Assembly (NCBI GenBank): GCA_003550305.1
Contig: QKYT01000378.1
Location: 34,440 to 77,322 of the forward strand
From: Glomus cerebriforme
Taxonomy: Eukaryota; Glomeromycota; Glomeromycetes; Glomerales; Glomeraceae
Length of the DNA: 42,883 nucleotides
Reading direction: 5' to 3'
Numbering within the stretch: position 1 is the stretch's first letter; each line of letters starts with the position of its first letter. Positions 22,610-34,173 of the stretch are shown here, in pieces. The notes under the pieces were generated by a model. That model was not told where the DNA came from. It searched no databases and was given only the letters and a program-made list of their open reading frames with translations. The position numbers and the translations under genes are program-made.

Positions 22610-23559
22610 TCAAAATTCTAGACCCCCCCACGAAACTAGATTGACAACAATATTGATATTAATCCTGTATAATGGACTCGAAGCATATTGTTTCAACATA
22701 GCATCAGGATTACCATCTAATAATGATTTCTTAGACTCATGACGTTTGAACGTATAAAGCTTAATACGTCCATAATCCATGTTTTTAAGCAATATGTAAT
22801 TTTTTCTAATTTGTTTTTTTTTTAATTTAAAAATAGTGATATCCCATTTTTTAACTCACCATGTAAATTCTATTTCCCCTTGTCCATACTTTACAATACA
22901 ACAAATTTCTTTCCAATCTTTAGGACTAATCAATACGTGAAGATGTTCAGTTATGAGAAAGGGTTAAATATGCTCTTGATTCTAGCATGGATATCCATTA
23001 TGTCTCCCTCCTCAAACTTAATTTCCTGGTTAAAATTTGGTTTGAATTTTTCTTTGATCTTATCTTGCAATGCAAGAACGTCTTCTTTAAAAACATTTCT
23101 ATTGAACGATACATGGTATTAGGAAAGCCGGAGGCTAAGCAGTTAAGTGTTATAACTAATTTGGACACCATTTATTATTGAGAGAATACTTATAAGTGCC
23201 ACATTTAGTTGTCAAATAAGGCCAGTTAAGTTCTATTTCAGATGAATTATTGTATTCAATACCTGGTAGTTTTATAGCAAAATGTAGTCTATCTTTTCTA
23301 ATAGGCTGGTCCAAATATTTATCAATTTTTTCATTGGCAAGTATTTGATCGGCTCCAAAAGTTCTAAACTGGGGATGACATTTTTAATAATAGGAACATC
23401 TGCTTTCCAGACCATAAGATCTCCCGGACCAAAAGTAAAACAGGAACGTGTTTCTTTTCTCTTAAAATCACCAATAGAAGCATTTCTGTTTATATCGATA
23501 TCCAAAACATTGTTGGAACCTTCTCCACTAACAAGACAATTAAGCCTTACGTGAAGCAT
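22610..23559 (-). pseudogene. Crinkler (CRN)-like gene, frameshifted relic
   Basis: The first frame, starting at 23559, has the N-terminal ubiquitin-like header of Crinkler-type proteins: RLNCLVSGEGSNNV (about 4-17), NASIGDFK, DLMVWKADVPI and EPIKYL. After about residue 76, near 23335, the recognisable continuation moves to another frame (NEKIDKYLDQPI, then LHFAIKLPGIEYN), so a one-base indel is likely. Further pieces in changing frames follow (DVLALQDKIKEKF, HLHVLIS, RIKLYTFKRHESKK down to about 22610), separated by stop codons. CRN proteins are effector-type modular proteins, expanded in Glomeromycotina as well as oomycetes. I see no intact C-terminal domain. Read as dead, unless sequencing errors explain several breaks at once. 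Confidence 0.65.
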
Positions 23560-25425
23560 TTTTGCTTTGAATATATTTATTTATTTTATTTATTTTAAGG
23601 AAAGCGTGGTATCGTTACAGATTATGAAAGTAACAGAGACAGAGAAGAAAAACTAAACTATCTACATAAGATTACTAAAAAATGTAACTGAGCCCCCTCC
23701 AGGAGTATACTCCAGTAGTGAACTGTCTACGTCTACGAAATATAGGTAAAACCTACCAACTAGTTAACAATAGAAAAAAAATTCGAAAGTCTAATCTATC
23801 CGCGTTGTTCTCTTAACACGAAGTGTTACCTCACGTAAACGCTGTCAGGTGAGGAATGATTCACACTATTTTAATTGGTTGTTTGCTTTGAATATTTTAT
23901 CACATGATCCGGATAAATATTAGCCGATGGTGTTACCCGTTAGTAAGTAGATTTGTTTAACCAGTTACGAACAAAAGAATGTTCTCTCTTAAAAAATAAT
24001 TTCTAAGTCCCAGACATTTCCACGTAATATTTTTTAATCCCGTATTCCTGATGAGTATCTTAAAATACAGTATATTTAATCAGAAAACCGATGAAACTTC
24101 CTTGAACTAACAATTTGAGTTAAATAGGTTAGTAAGAACACCCATTTGATATTATCATATAGGAAGATCTTGAAAGTAATCTAGGATGGATTTTTTTGAT
24201 TTTTGTTATCATTCTATGTGCTTACTGCTTACTGCTTACATTCATCTATCATAACAATTAAAATCGGATTAATCATTTTCACGATTAACTTAAGAGAGCT
24301 TACGTTGATGTCTTTATTAATATTCTGATTTTTCGAATCGAGCTGAAGAATTGTGTCAGGTTTATCTTTACTTACATGAGCAGTTTGCATTCTAATTAAA
24401 TTAAATTAATTACAGAGTTTTGTTCTATATTATATTTGGGAAGAAACGAAAAAAATTCATACGAGAACCTAACAAAGTATATATTAAATGTTTGCATAAT
24501 CACATTATGTATCTTCTCATGACAAATTTTTTCGAATATAAAGTACTAGATATACGGTCTAACTTTAATGAAAATATATCAGAAGTAATTGATATATGTA
24601 CGGTTTCTGCAAACAGTGAAATTCTATGAAACGTGTTCCAATGTATAATACACTAAACATACATTGTTTTATTATAATATAAGATATAGCAAGGTCATAC
24701 GGTCCAGAAATTCAACATCTTATCTGTAACATATAATTATAAAGAAGACATTGATGAGTATTAAAAAATTATCCAATTAATGAATTCATATATGATGAGG
24801 AGATTTTAATAAAATATGAATTAAACTTGATTATTTATAAATGATAAATACAGAATATAAATATTAATTATAAAAATTATCGCAAAAAAAATTTACCGTA
24901 TACAATATATACTGTAGATGATGTGATTAATTGATTAATGATCATATTTATTAATAACATAAGCTTGTTGAAAAAATCATTTTCTCTCTAAAAATCAATA
25001 AAAATCAATCTTTCTCTCTAAAAATTTTTCTCCAAAAGATTATAACAAACAATAAAACCTTTATTAAATATAGATTCTTTTTATACATTTCCCTCTGAAA
25101 AAAAAAATAATCACGTAAACAAAAAATATAGCAATAAAAACATTTGTTAAATTTTTTTGCTGCACGTGACTTCATTATAATAAAAGTCACGGGATTTTTT
25201 AAAATTTTTTTTTTATTTGACCTCCCTGGATTCTCAAAAGTGATGAAATGTAAAACGGATAGTTAAATTGGTTCAGCCTGAGAATGTTAAAAAAAAAAAA
25301 ATGTAAACTTGATGATCTTACTTCAGACTCCTGATACGTCATATCATATAGAATTTTTGATAATCATAATATTAAAAAAAAATAAAATCTTCTTTCTAGG
25401 ATCTAAGAGCTTTTGACACTTTTGA
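23560..25425. other. Gene-poor stretch
   Basis: No supported gene. It includes a GC-richer patch at about 23690-23850 (AGCCCCCTCCAGGAG onward) with no coding signal I can name, a short 69-codon ATG-started frame from 24420 with no family resemblance, and direct repeats of TTTCTCTCTAAAAATcaa near 24985-25025. A CACGTG sits at 25163-25168. Confidence 0.45.
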
Positions 25426-25653
25426 AGGACCCTCAATAAACGCCTTGATGATGTTGTTAGACACCTCGGCAATGGCCTCGACAATGTCAATAAACGCCTT
25501 GATGATGTTGATAATCTCGGTCAAATTGAAGTGCATCAATACAATATTATCACGAGTCTACGAGATACTAATCAACATATTAATCAACACCTTGGTGAAC
25601 TCGATGGGCGTGTTGATGAAATAGATGCCGTTTTTGCATTAGCAAAGTTGTAA
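25426..25653 (+). pseudogene. Coiled-coil protein fragment
   Basis: A frame ending in TAA at 25651-25653 reads as a heptad-rich coil: LNKRLDDVVRHLGNGLDN, then NVNKRLDDVDNLGQ, ending DEIDAVFALAKL. The NKRLDDV unit occurs twice, matching a 21-base direct repeat. The frame is closed upstream by a stop at about 25423, so it is either a last exon whose acceptor I cannot place or a relic. I favour relic, as no upstream exon is evident. Confidence 0.4.
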
Positions 25654-25934
25654 TTTTTTTTTTCTATTTCAATCAAACGGGAAAATTTATATTTTTTTTA
25701 TATCAATCTATACAAAAACAGCTGCTGGATTATATGAAAGCTTATTAAACAAAATACTGTAGTTATGTAATCATTTTGCTTCGAAAAATGTAATAATAAC
25801 AGAAAGATAATAAAACAATTTGCAAATTTGCTATGAATATGTTTGTATGTTGTCGCGATCTTAATTTTTACTTCGCTTGAATATATTTTAAAATATAATA
25901 GCATGTCTATATCGTAAACCATGAGCAATACATA

Positions 25935-26100
25935 AAAACTCCAGAAGAAGGCTATTGTCGCACTTAATGGGCAATTGTGGATACTTTTTCCAAAACTAGA
26001 AGGAAAAATTGATGAATATAAGTCCGAAAAGGAAGAACTTGAAGAAAAAGTTCACTTTTGGTAGAAAAAATATAATGACAAAGGTTGTTTGATATCTTGA
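25935..26100 (+). pseudogene. Second coiled-coil fragment with in-frame stop
   Basis: The reading frame LQKKAIVALNGQLWILF then KLEGKIDEYKSEKEELEEKV is amphipathic and charged, ends at TAG after HFW, and continues sensibly as KKYNDKG after the stop. It may belong with the fragment at 25426-25653. The frame has no start codon. Function unknown. Confidence 0.35.
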
Positions 26101-26607
26101 TCCATTTTTTTCTCATGAAATCAATAATATTTTTTACAAATTTGGATTTTATAGACATGTCAAGTATCTCAAATTTCTTGAAAATAATTTATTGGAGTTT
26201 CTTGTCCTTTTTAAATTTGGTCAAACTACTTTCGAATAGCTTAACCTTTATGGAATCTATCTTTTGGCAACTTTTCAAAGCTTTTGTAGAGTTAAAATTA
26301 TTATCATTTATTAATGGATATAAATAATAAAATGTTCCATTTATAAAAGATATCCTATTCGCTTTCTTTACTACCACACATATATTTACTTATTCGACTG
26401 ATACCCTTTGCCTTCCTATTGTAATAATTCTTTTCTCGAATTCATATGTACTGTATTTTCAGAATCTGATAGTATTTTAAAAATTTGTCAAGTCATAATG
26501 AGATATATCCAAGAGATACTATAAACAAACTAAATACGATTATTTTAAAAAGAACATCATATTGTTATTCAAGTTAGTACCTGAGTTATATTTGATGTTA
26601 TATCATT
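26101..26607. other. Intergenic / degraded sequence
   Basis: No supported gene. Short open frames on both strands here are AT-rich, and several lack an ATG start. Confidence 0.4.
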
Positions 26608-26713
26608 ATGAGCTAAATATCTATTTTGTGCAAACATTATTATAAAGTGAAAAAATTTGTATGAGCTAAATATCTATTTTGTGCAAACATTATTATAAAG
26701 TGAAAAAATTTGT
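26608..26713. repeat. Perfect 53-bp tandem duplication
   Basis: Two identical 53-base units, 26608-26660 and 26661-26713, each starting ATGAGCTAAATATCTATTTT and ending GAAAAAATTTGT. No mismatch between copies, so the duplication is recent or an assembly artefact. Confidence 0.9.
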
Positions 26714-27121
26714 AACTTAATATCAAAAATTAAATATAAATTATAATGGGACATGGACATATTTTTCGATTAAATTCGTTATCGGAATCAGAAGCAGAAG
26801 TTCTCATCTAATAACTTAAATTTAACGTTTTCTTTTTCGTAAATGTCTCCTAAAATTATATCTATAGGGATAATGGCAGATGCATTTCCACTTTCTGAAG
26901 TTCCTTGATAAATCCCCCACAAATTACCTAGCTTGATATTTGTTATATCCCATTGATCTTATTTCTAGGAACCATTTCCTTTAGTTATCAAGAGTTTTAT
27001 AGGAGGAATAAATTTATAATTTCTGGATGAAAAAATCTCGGATCAAAGCAAAAATATTACTACGAAAGTCTTCTAGAAAGTCGGGATAGTAATTTCTCTA
27101 TGAAGAAAATTGATACACGTC
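26714..27121. other. Spacer before GTPase relic
   Basis: No supported gene; may hold further decayed sequence of the GTPase relic, but I cannot align it. Confidence 0.35.
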
Positions 27122-28140
27122 GAATTCAAATCTCTTTCCAAATTTTCTATAAATTCATGCTCCTCCGGATCTTTTCTTCGTAAATTTTTTGACATTGCTT
27201 GCATCCATGTGAATTAACATCGTTATTATGACAACACTTCCAGTATCCAGGTACAAATTCGGATTTACTCCTCCAAAAGAAAAGACACGAACCGTCCAAG
27301 CTTCAGGACTATCATCAAATACTTGTTTCGTTGTAGCTTCAACATATTTATCAGTATGTTTATTAAAATGGGAAAATGGATATCTATAATATTTCCACAA
27401 TGAACACTGAGTAAAACGATTCCGATTCCAAATGACATTCAAAAGACGCTAACCTTGGATCGGTTTCTTCGGAACATCTAGAACACTTGACTTTTTCAAG
27501 TCCAAGACGTATCGGACACTCGAGATGTCCTCCATTAACGATTCATATTTTGCTAAGATTCGTTCCGGTTCCGACCCTTTATAAACATCATAATCATTTA
27601 TATAATTTGTGAAATTCTCCCTAACATAAATACTTGTAGATGGTAAACTTTTCAAATAACAAAATTTTAAAATCGTGAGTTTTTGAAAGTAAGTCATTTT
27701 CGGTCTTATGTTCTTATTGGGCTACTTTTCTAGCAGCATCACGAGGGCCGTCTTTAATTGTGTCACCTTTTGTGACGATGATGGTATTATCCCACACATT
27801 TCCGTTATATAAATCTCGCTTTGACGTTTGTATGAGCTTTTTCTCTATCATCAGACACCACAAACCACAAAATTGTTGTTATATTCTGAACATTCGTTTC
27901 CAACATTTTACAAGAAATTGATCGTTTAACTTCATCATCGACTTTAGATTCGTCAGAATCATCAAACCCGGGTGTATCAATATAGAAGCCTCCTGGTCCC
28001 TTAATATTATGAATCGTAACTGTATCAGTTTCAGATTCAGTTGAATGTCCTATTCTCACATTTTGCGCTCCAAAATGGATGCTGTAAAGCTTTTCCCATT
28101 CCCCGTATTTCCAACTGCAAGGATACATCGTTGTGATAAC
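27122..28140 (-). pseudogene. AIG1-like GTPase, multiply frameshifted
   Basis: G-protein motifs appear in order on the minus strand but in different frames. The P-loop is GNTGNGKS (near 28100). Switch II/G3 is FYIDTPGFDDSDE, in the frame running 28128-27805. G4 is IIVTKGD (near 27770). The frames 27697-27449 (SEPERILAKYESLMEDISSV) and 27442-27155 (DKYVEATTKQVFDDSPEAW) carry the rest. The first shift falls directly after the P-loop, and stops separate the later pieces. AIG1/GIMAP-type GTPases are expanded in Glomeromycotina (family knowledge). A possible upstream exon ending at the GTAAGTATGG near 28185 could not be confirmed. Non-functional as read. Confidence 0.7.
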
Positions 28141-29543
28141 TAATAGATATATGAATATTAAATCTTTTATTTATACCATACTTACGTTCATTTTGTCATA
28201 AAAATCAATGAGATTGGGTGTGTTAACAGTGATTACAAGTAGACCAAGAAACTCATTTCATCTTTTCAACATCCTCATGAATATATATAATTGTTATAAT
28301 TGTTGGTATGTTAGTACAATTACCAAATTTAGCACGTATGATCGTTAAATTACTGTACTTTCATGCTATTAATATAATCAAATTATAATATTGAATACTA
28401 ATTATGAAATCAAAAACTATCGTCAATAAAAATGAGCGAATATAACATGTATACGTAGAAATGCGATAAGAATTTTTTCATACGTAAAAGTCCGTAGATC
28501 ATTTACACCTAATCAATCATATTGTATACTTGTACACGATCACATTTTTTTTTTGCTTAACACTAATCCATCGATATCGATAAAGTCAAATAAAATTATG
28601 CTGAATCTTTCCGTTCTGTACTGCGAGGCTTAAGTTAATTAGCAATACAATTTTCCTTTTTTAAAAAAACAATTTGACACATACTTTAATTAGAAGTGTT
28701 TTTTCTGTCAAAAATGGTAAGTGTTCTCTTCAGTATAGACTTCTAAAACAAGAAATTATCTCGTGGCTGTGGTCGGTCATAATTTTATTTTTTAATTTTA
28801 TGAAGATCAAAAGGTAAAAAAGATTCAAGCCATAATTGACAGAACTAAATTTGTCAACATGTGCAATTATTTGGTAAATACTTTGGATTTTTTTTTTTTT
28901 TTTTTAAAAAAAAAATAAAGAAAAAAAATCTTTTATTAGCGAAGGTAAAAGTAATACATAATATACAATATATATATACTGTACATATATTCAAATTAAA
29001 TAAATAATTGCGAGAATATTTTTCTGATATATCCTTTTTTTTTGGTAACGTGACACTATCAAATATTTGAGATCGGAAGATCATCGAATAATCGAAACTG
29101 CGGAATTTTGACCACTAAAAAAAAACCGATTTGTTCTAAGCCATACCGACGATTGATTAATTATAAGCCATAAAAGCCATAAATCAAATTTAATTCGATT
29201 AATCACCTAAGCCAAACATATTTCTACAAGGAAAAACAAAAAGGCTTAGTAATGCGGAATTTTTAGGAATTTTATTTACCAAATTCCAAATAATGGGCTT
29301 TGCGGATTGTATTATTGAACCACAAACAAAATATTAAAACGTGAGGCTTGGATAAGAAAAATGACGCAAGGAAATTTCATAGATGATAATCTTGTTTGAA
29401 AGAAAAAAAAAAATAAAAAGAATTTATTATAACAAAAAGTATTTAAACAGCGACATTTTCCTCCTCACTCCAAATAACTTTATCCACTTTTTACATATAA
29501 ATCTTAAACAATTCAAATAACAAAAAAAATATATATATATAAA
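28141..29543. other. Intergenic, 1.4 kb
   Basis: No gene seen. It contains a T-run joined to an A-run at about 28889-28918, which could fold into a hairpin. The right end is the promoter of the 29544 gene; a TATATATATAAA stretch at about 29531-29543 lies directly before the ATG, so it is in the leader and too close to serve as a standard TATA box. Confidence 0.5.
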
Positions 29544-30234
29544 ATGAAGAAATTTTTGGCTCTTTTTTTCATTACCATCACTTTAATTGCAACATTTGCT
29601 GTTGCTTTTCCAGCTCCAAATCCCAATGATTACGATGCACCAAAGGATGATTATAGTAAACCAAAAGATGATTATAGTAAACCAAAGGATGATTACTACA
29701 GTAAACAGGAAATTCATGTCAGCAGTCCAGGATCTGGCCCATGGGCCGTCAAATCTGATCAATCTGTCAGTTGGTGGTCTCTAGGCATTTCAAGCGATGG
29801 TAAACTTTTTACATATTAAAAATCATTTATTTGTGATTATGTGGTTTATTCTAACAAAAAAATTATTTAAATTTTTAATAAAATAGCCAAGGTTAAAGTT
29901 GAAATTATTGATAAAGATTCTGGCGATGTTGTCTTCAGTGATGAAGTAAGTAATAGATATATAACTTTCCTTAAATTCTAAGCGTTTTACTTTAAATGCT
30001 AAAGAAATGTTTTAAATTTATTAGGCCAGTTGTGGAACTGGAAATCTTAACTTCAAAATTGGCGAAGACTGGAATGTTAAACATACCTATTTCGCTCTCG
30101 TATATCTCAAAGATAATAAAGATTGCAAAGGAGAAAGTGGAAAGTTTACAATTTTCAAGACTGACGAATACGGTGGATATGGTGGTGGTTATGGTGGTGG
30201 ATATGGTGGTTATGAGAAGAAAAAAGATTACTAA
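29544..30234 (+). CDS. Secreted Kre9/Knh1-like protein with Gly/Tyr tail
   Basis: Secreted wall-associated protein, 174 aa, three exons: 29544-29799, 29887-29945, 30025-30234. Signal peptide at about 1-21 (MKKFLALFFITITLIATFAVA). Then a short repeat region with three DDYSKPK-like units (about 31-52). The central domain starts IHVSSPGSGPWAVKSDQSVSW (part of it, about 55-75) and closes with SGKFTIF. This strand pattern, with P-x-W and S-V-x-W near the start and G-x-F-x-I at the end, matches the Ser/Thr-rich GPI-anchored family (Kre9/Knh1 N-terminal). Two cysteines (SCGTG and DCKG) could pair. The tail is Gly/Tyr-rich (YGGYGGGYGGGYGGY) and ends in KKKDY, with no GPI signal. The 9507 protein may have the same fold. 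Confidence 0.85.
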
Positions 30235-30491
30235 AATAATTTAATTTGATAAACTTTATGAAATAATCCCCCTTTCTAATGATGTATAAAACTTACAAAT
30301 TTTTATTTCGTTTGGCTAATTTAAAAATTATAATATAATTCTTGCGAGTAGTTTTATAAATAAATCTATATTAATAAATTGGCTTAAATTAATTCGAAAA
30401 TTTTGTGACATCCTACATTGCTAATAAAACTCCATGAGTCACAAAAAATAAGTATTTTTATAAAATCTTTAGAAAAAAAAAAATACATTAT

Positions 30492-31836
30492 TTAAAAAGA
30501 GTCACAAATTTCTTTTACAATATGACCAACTTTTTCAAAATCATTTAAATCCGTATAAATTTGTGCACTAGCTCTAATATACCAATATTCATTATGTTCA
30601 AATATTGCAACAGCAAAATTGTACTTATTAAACATTAAATCTAGAAATTTTTTATCCGTAAATTCTTTATGTGATGAAGGAATTGGTAAACGAATATTAA
30701 CCATATTTTGAATGATACTTTCTGGACCGATTATTTCTGTACCAAGAATTGAAGCAATTAAATTTCCTCCTTCAATGGCCAATTTTTTACAATAATTTTG
30801 AATCTTTTCTTCACCACCAATTTTTTGACGAAATTCCAAAGCAGCATGAATCGATAAATATGAACTATTAAAAATATACAGTATATTATTTTTAATATTA
30901 ATTTCAAATTTAATGAAAAAATCCAGTTCTATTACCTGAAATCTTGAGTTCCAATCCATGAAAATTCGGAAATAAACCCTTGGTATAAAAATGGACTTGT
31001 AACAGTGGGATGAATATTTTTTTGATTTTTATAAGGAACATATAGAATAGCTGATCCTCTAGGTGTATATAACCATTTATGACAATTTGTAACAAAAAAA
31101 TCCGGTTCAATTTCTTTAATATCCAAAGGAATTTGACCAATCGCATGAGCTCCATCAACGATAGAAAGAATATCATTTTGTTTTAAAATAGGAATCAGAC
31201 GATGAAAAGGTACAAGAATTCCTAAGAAAAAGAAAGGTATCATTTAAATGAATTAAATTTTCATTATGAAACAAAAAGAAATTTTTACAAACCAGGATTA
31301 GAAGATATAGAATCAATTATGGCCAATTTAATTTTTGTATTAGGTTTTTGTTTTTCTTCTTTAATAACTTTAACAAATTTATCAATTAAATCATCATCTG
31401 ATATAGGATAAGTTACTTCAATTTTGATAAGTTCAACTTTTCCATCATATGTATCACTAATAAAATTTAATAATTTTTTTATAGAATTATAAATTGTTGA
31501 AAAATATAATAATTTATCACCTTTTTCATATTTTAAACTTTTTAAAATTGCATTAATACCAGTTGTAGTATTTGGTACAAAAACAATTTCATTTGTTTCA
31601 ACATTTATAAATTTTGCTACAGTTTCTCTGGCTTTAAATAATTCTAATTCTAAATCTCTACGAATGAATTTATCAGGGTTAGCTTCTATTCTATCTTGAT
31701 ATTTACGTAAAGCTTCTCGAACGACTTTAGGAATAGTTCCATACGATCCATGATTAAGTGGTATGTAATCATGATCTAAAAGAAATTGTGAGCGCATAGA
31801 ATGTCCAAATTCAATAGTTGATTCTTCTTTTAACAT
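30492..31836 (-). CDS. Class-V PLP aminotransferase, isopenicillin-N-epimerase-like
   Basis: Pyridoxal-phosphate enzyme of the class-V aminotransferase/cysteine-desulfurase superfamily, cytosolic by lack of any signal. Exons 31836-31293, 31221-30936, 30864-30492; 400 aa, normal for the family. Seen: IPLNHGSYGTIPKVV (about 25-39), NTTTGINA cofactor-phosphate loop, VDGAHAIGQIPLD (PLP-ring Asp about 204, His 207), and NCHKWLYTPRGSA with Schiff-base Lys about 230, plus the C-terminal RASAQIYTDLNDFEKV. The nearest annotation style is 'isopenicillin N epimerase-like'; the true substrate is unknown. No beta-lactam pathway genes lie nearby, so that name should not be taken as function. Its 3' end converges with the Kre9-like gene (257 bp apart). 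Confidence 0.88.
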
Positions 31837-32106
31837 TTTATTAAATGTTTTAAAAAGAATAAGTTGGAAAGAAAAGGAAAAAAAAAATCGTTTACTTTTA
31901 AATTTAAAAAAAAAAAAAGGATCAACTTAATAAGGTTACACATCCCGAAAATTTGCACACTATTGCGTATTAGCGTATCACAATTTTATGTTTAATATGA
32001 TGTACAAAAAATATATATTAATGAATGAAATTTATTATTATGAGACATTTATTTTAATTTAAAAGAAAAAAAAAATAAATAAAAAAATAAAAGAACATAC
32101 ATAAAT

Positions 32107-32694
32107 CTAATGAGATTTATCTAATTCTTCGAAAATGGGCCATCTTCCTTCATTTGGACATTTATCCAAAGGACGCCATTCAATTTCAACTCTACCTGAA
32201 TTGAGATCAGCTAATTGTTTAAAAGCAGTAGGAGTTAAATCAATATTATCACCACCAGGAGGACAACCATCACATTTATCAATAACTTTTACAATTATTT
32301 TATTATTATTTGTAGGATTTCGAATTTCAAGACATTCATAACACAATTCTAAATCTTTCATATTCATAGCAGCAATCATATCATTTTCATTAGCATCATA
32401 ATTTCTAACTCCAGAGTTACCATAACAGGCCGAATTTTTGAGACTTTGTCCTTCATAAAAAGTAACCTGAGCATTAACAGGATCACCAAGTTTCTTAACA
32501 TTTTTATCCTTATTTTTGTTATCATCTTTTTTGCCACGTTTAACAAATCCAGGTCGAGTTTCCATGACTGCTCTTGAGGAAATCCAATCCACATTTCCAA
32601 GAGACAACTTCTTGGAAACTAATGCAATTGCATTAGTTTCGGTAACTACCACAAGGACAAGACAAATAGTGAATAGAATAATAGAATACTTCAT
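32107..32694 (-). CDS. Expansin-like / DPBB secreted protein 1
   Basis: Small secreted protein with a double-psi beta-barrel (RlpA/expansin-like, barwin-related), probably acting on or in cell walls without a carbohydrate-binding domain. Single exon, 195 aa. Signal peptide at about 1-22 (MKYSIILFTICLVLVVVTETNA). A linker of about 55 residues rich in Lys/Asn/Asp, with a KR pair (FVKRGKKDD), could be Kex2-cleaved. The DPBB domain is at about 74-190: AQVTFYEGQ, NSACYGNSGVR, LCYECLEI, VKVIDKCDGCPPGG, IDLTPTAFKQL, EIEWRPLDKC. Six or more conserved cysteines and the K-V-x-D-x-C-x-G-C core are all present. Related to the 41036-41512 gene. Confidence 0.9.
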   Translation of the reverse strand: MKYSIILFTICLVLVVVTETNAIALVSKKLSLGNVDWISSRAVMETRPGFVKRGKKDDNKNKDKNVKKLGDPVNAQVTFYEGQSLKNSACYGNSGVRNYDANENDMIAAMNMKDLELCYECLEIRNPTNNNKIIVKVIDKCDGCPPGGDNIDLTPTAFKQLADLNSGRVEIEWRPLDKCPNEGRWPIFEELDKSH

Positions 32695-34142
32695 GATATG
32701 AAAATCTTTTAAAATGTTTGTTTGATTCTCTTTTATAAACCCAAATACGACAGAATTCTTTTTTTTTTTTTTTTTTACAAAAAAAAAAAAAAAAAAAAAG
32801 AGAGAGAGATGGGAGGAGGAGATTGGATAAAAGGGTGTAAGTTATTCAAAAAATTTTTATCTTTGACGTATCCGCAAACAAGAAAATTAATCTTGAGCGG
32901 TTGATGATGGAAAAAAGTAAAAGAATGTGGGGGGGGGTTTAAAAAAAAAAAGAGAATATTTTGTTAGATAAATATCATGAAGTATAATTTGCGAGTTCAT
33001 TTTATTACTTTTTCATCTCGCTGCGGTCACATGATTTTATTTATATCATAAACCACGTTGAAAAAGGGTTGAAAGTTGGTGCATAATACTTGGATTTTTG
33101 TTTAAGCTCTCTTTTTACGCGACGAATGGGTCAATCAACTTACTTTTGAGTACAAAGATGTGACAATGCGATAATTAATTTTTAAAATTTCTCATTGGAT
33201 GATCGTCATGATTGTCAATAAAAATAGTAATAACCTGCAATTATTCATTGGTAAATTCTATATCTAGGTGTGCAGCTTGCATCAAAACAAAAAAAATATA
33301 TATATTTTTTATTACTAAACTTTTTGCTCGAAAAAAAAGAATTTCTATTATATTAAGTTGTTTACGGGTTAACCGTTAAACTTTAAGCACGAACTAAATC
33401 TGTTTTGCATATAAGTAGAAAAACGAGAACAAATTAAATAAATACATATATATATTGATTCGTGTTTCTATTGGTATTTTTTTTTATCTTTAAAGTTTAG
33501 GCAAGCATGAATAATATTATATGCAAATGTGGGTTTAATAACTGCGTCATATTGGTCAGATTTTTTTTGTCGCACTGAAAAAAAAAAAATGGTCCGATTC
33601 AACTTTTAAGTTTTGTTTGTAAATTGTCAGATGATAAAATTAACATTTAAATAGTCTTTACTGCGGTTAGAACAAATTTGAAAAAGAAGTATCACTTGCT
33701 CATCTTTTCTTACTCAAAAGAACGGAAAACCCGTATCGAAGATCATATCTTAGATATTAACGATCAACGTTATTTAAAAAAAACAAGATTTCTTATCAAT
33801 TTTTCCGTATAGTTTATTTAGATAATTTAGTTGCTTTCCTTTTATTCCTTTAATCTGACTCAGTAAAATTTTCAATATACACTAATTATATATACTTTAA
33901 ATATTATATAAATCCAAGGTTTTTTTTGAACTTCATTGCAAGAAAAAAAAAATTGGTTTTTTGAATTTATTTGTTTTCGGATTTTCCTTTCCCACACCGA
34001 AAATTCAAACCTTGGCGTAGTACAATCTTACTAATATTACTAATACATTTGTTTAGTGTCTTGAACGAAATTATCTAATTTTTTATAGGAGATACTTTTA
34101 CTCAAATGATTTGAATAGAGTAGTTTAGAAACTTTGGTGGAA

Positions 34143-34173
<31 letters not shown>

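Noticed and set aside
24420..24629. 69-aa plus-strand frame
   Set aside because: No recognisable domain, AT-rich, no neighbouring exons found; left as unassigned.
26085..26377. Overlapping short frames on both strands
   Set aside because: The plus frame starts with TTG; AT-driven open frames without conserved motifs.
30492..31836. True isopenicillin N epimerase in a beta-lactam cluster
   Set aside because: Only the broad class-V fold is supported; no synthetase or other pathway gene is near.
32135..32701. Plus-strand frames opposite expansin-like protein 1
   Set aside because: Antisense shadows of a well supported DPBB gene.
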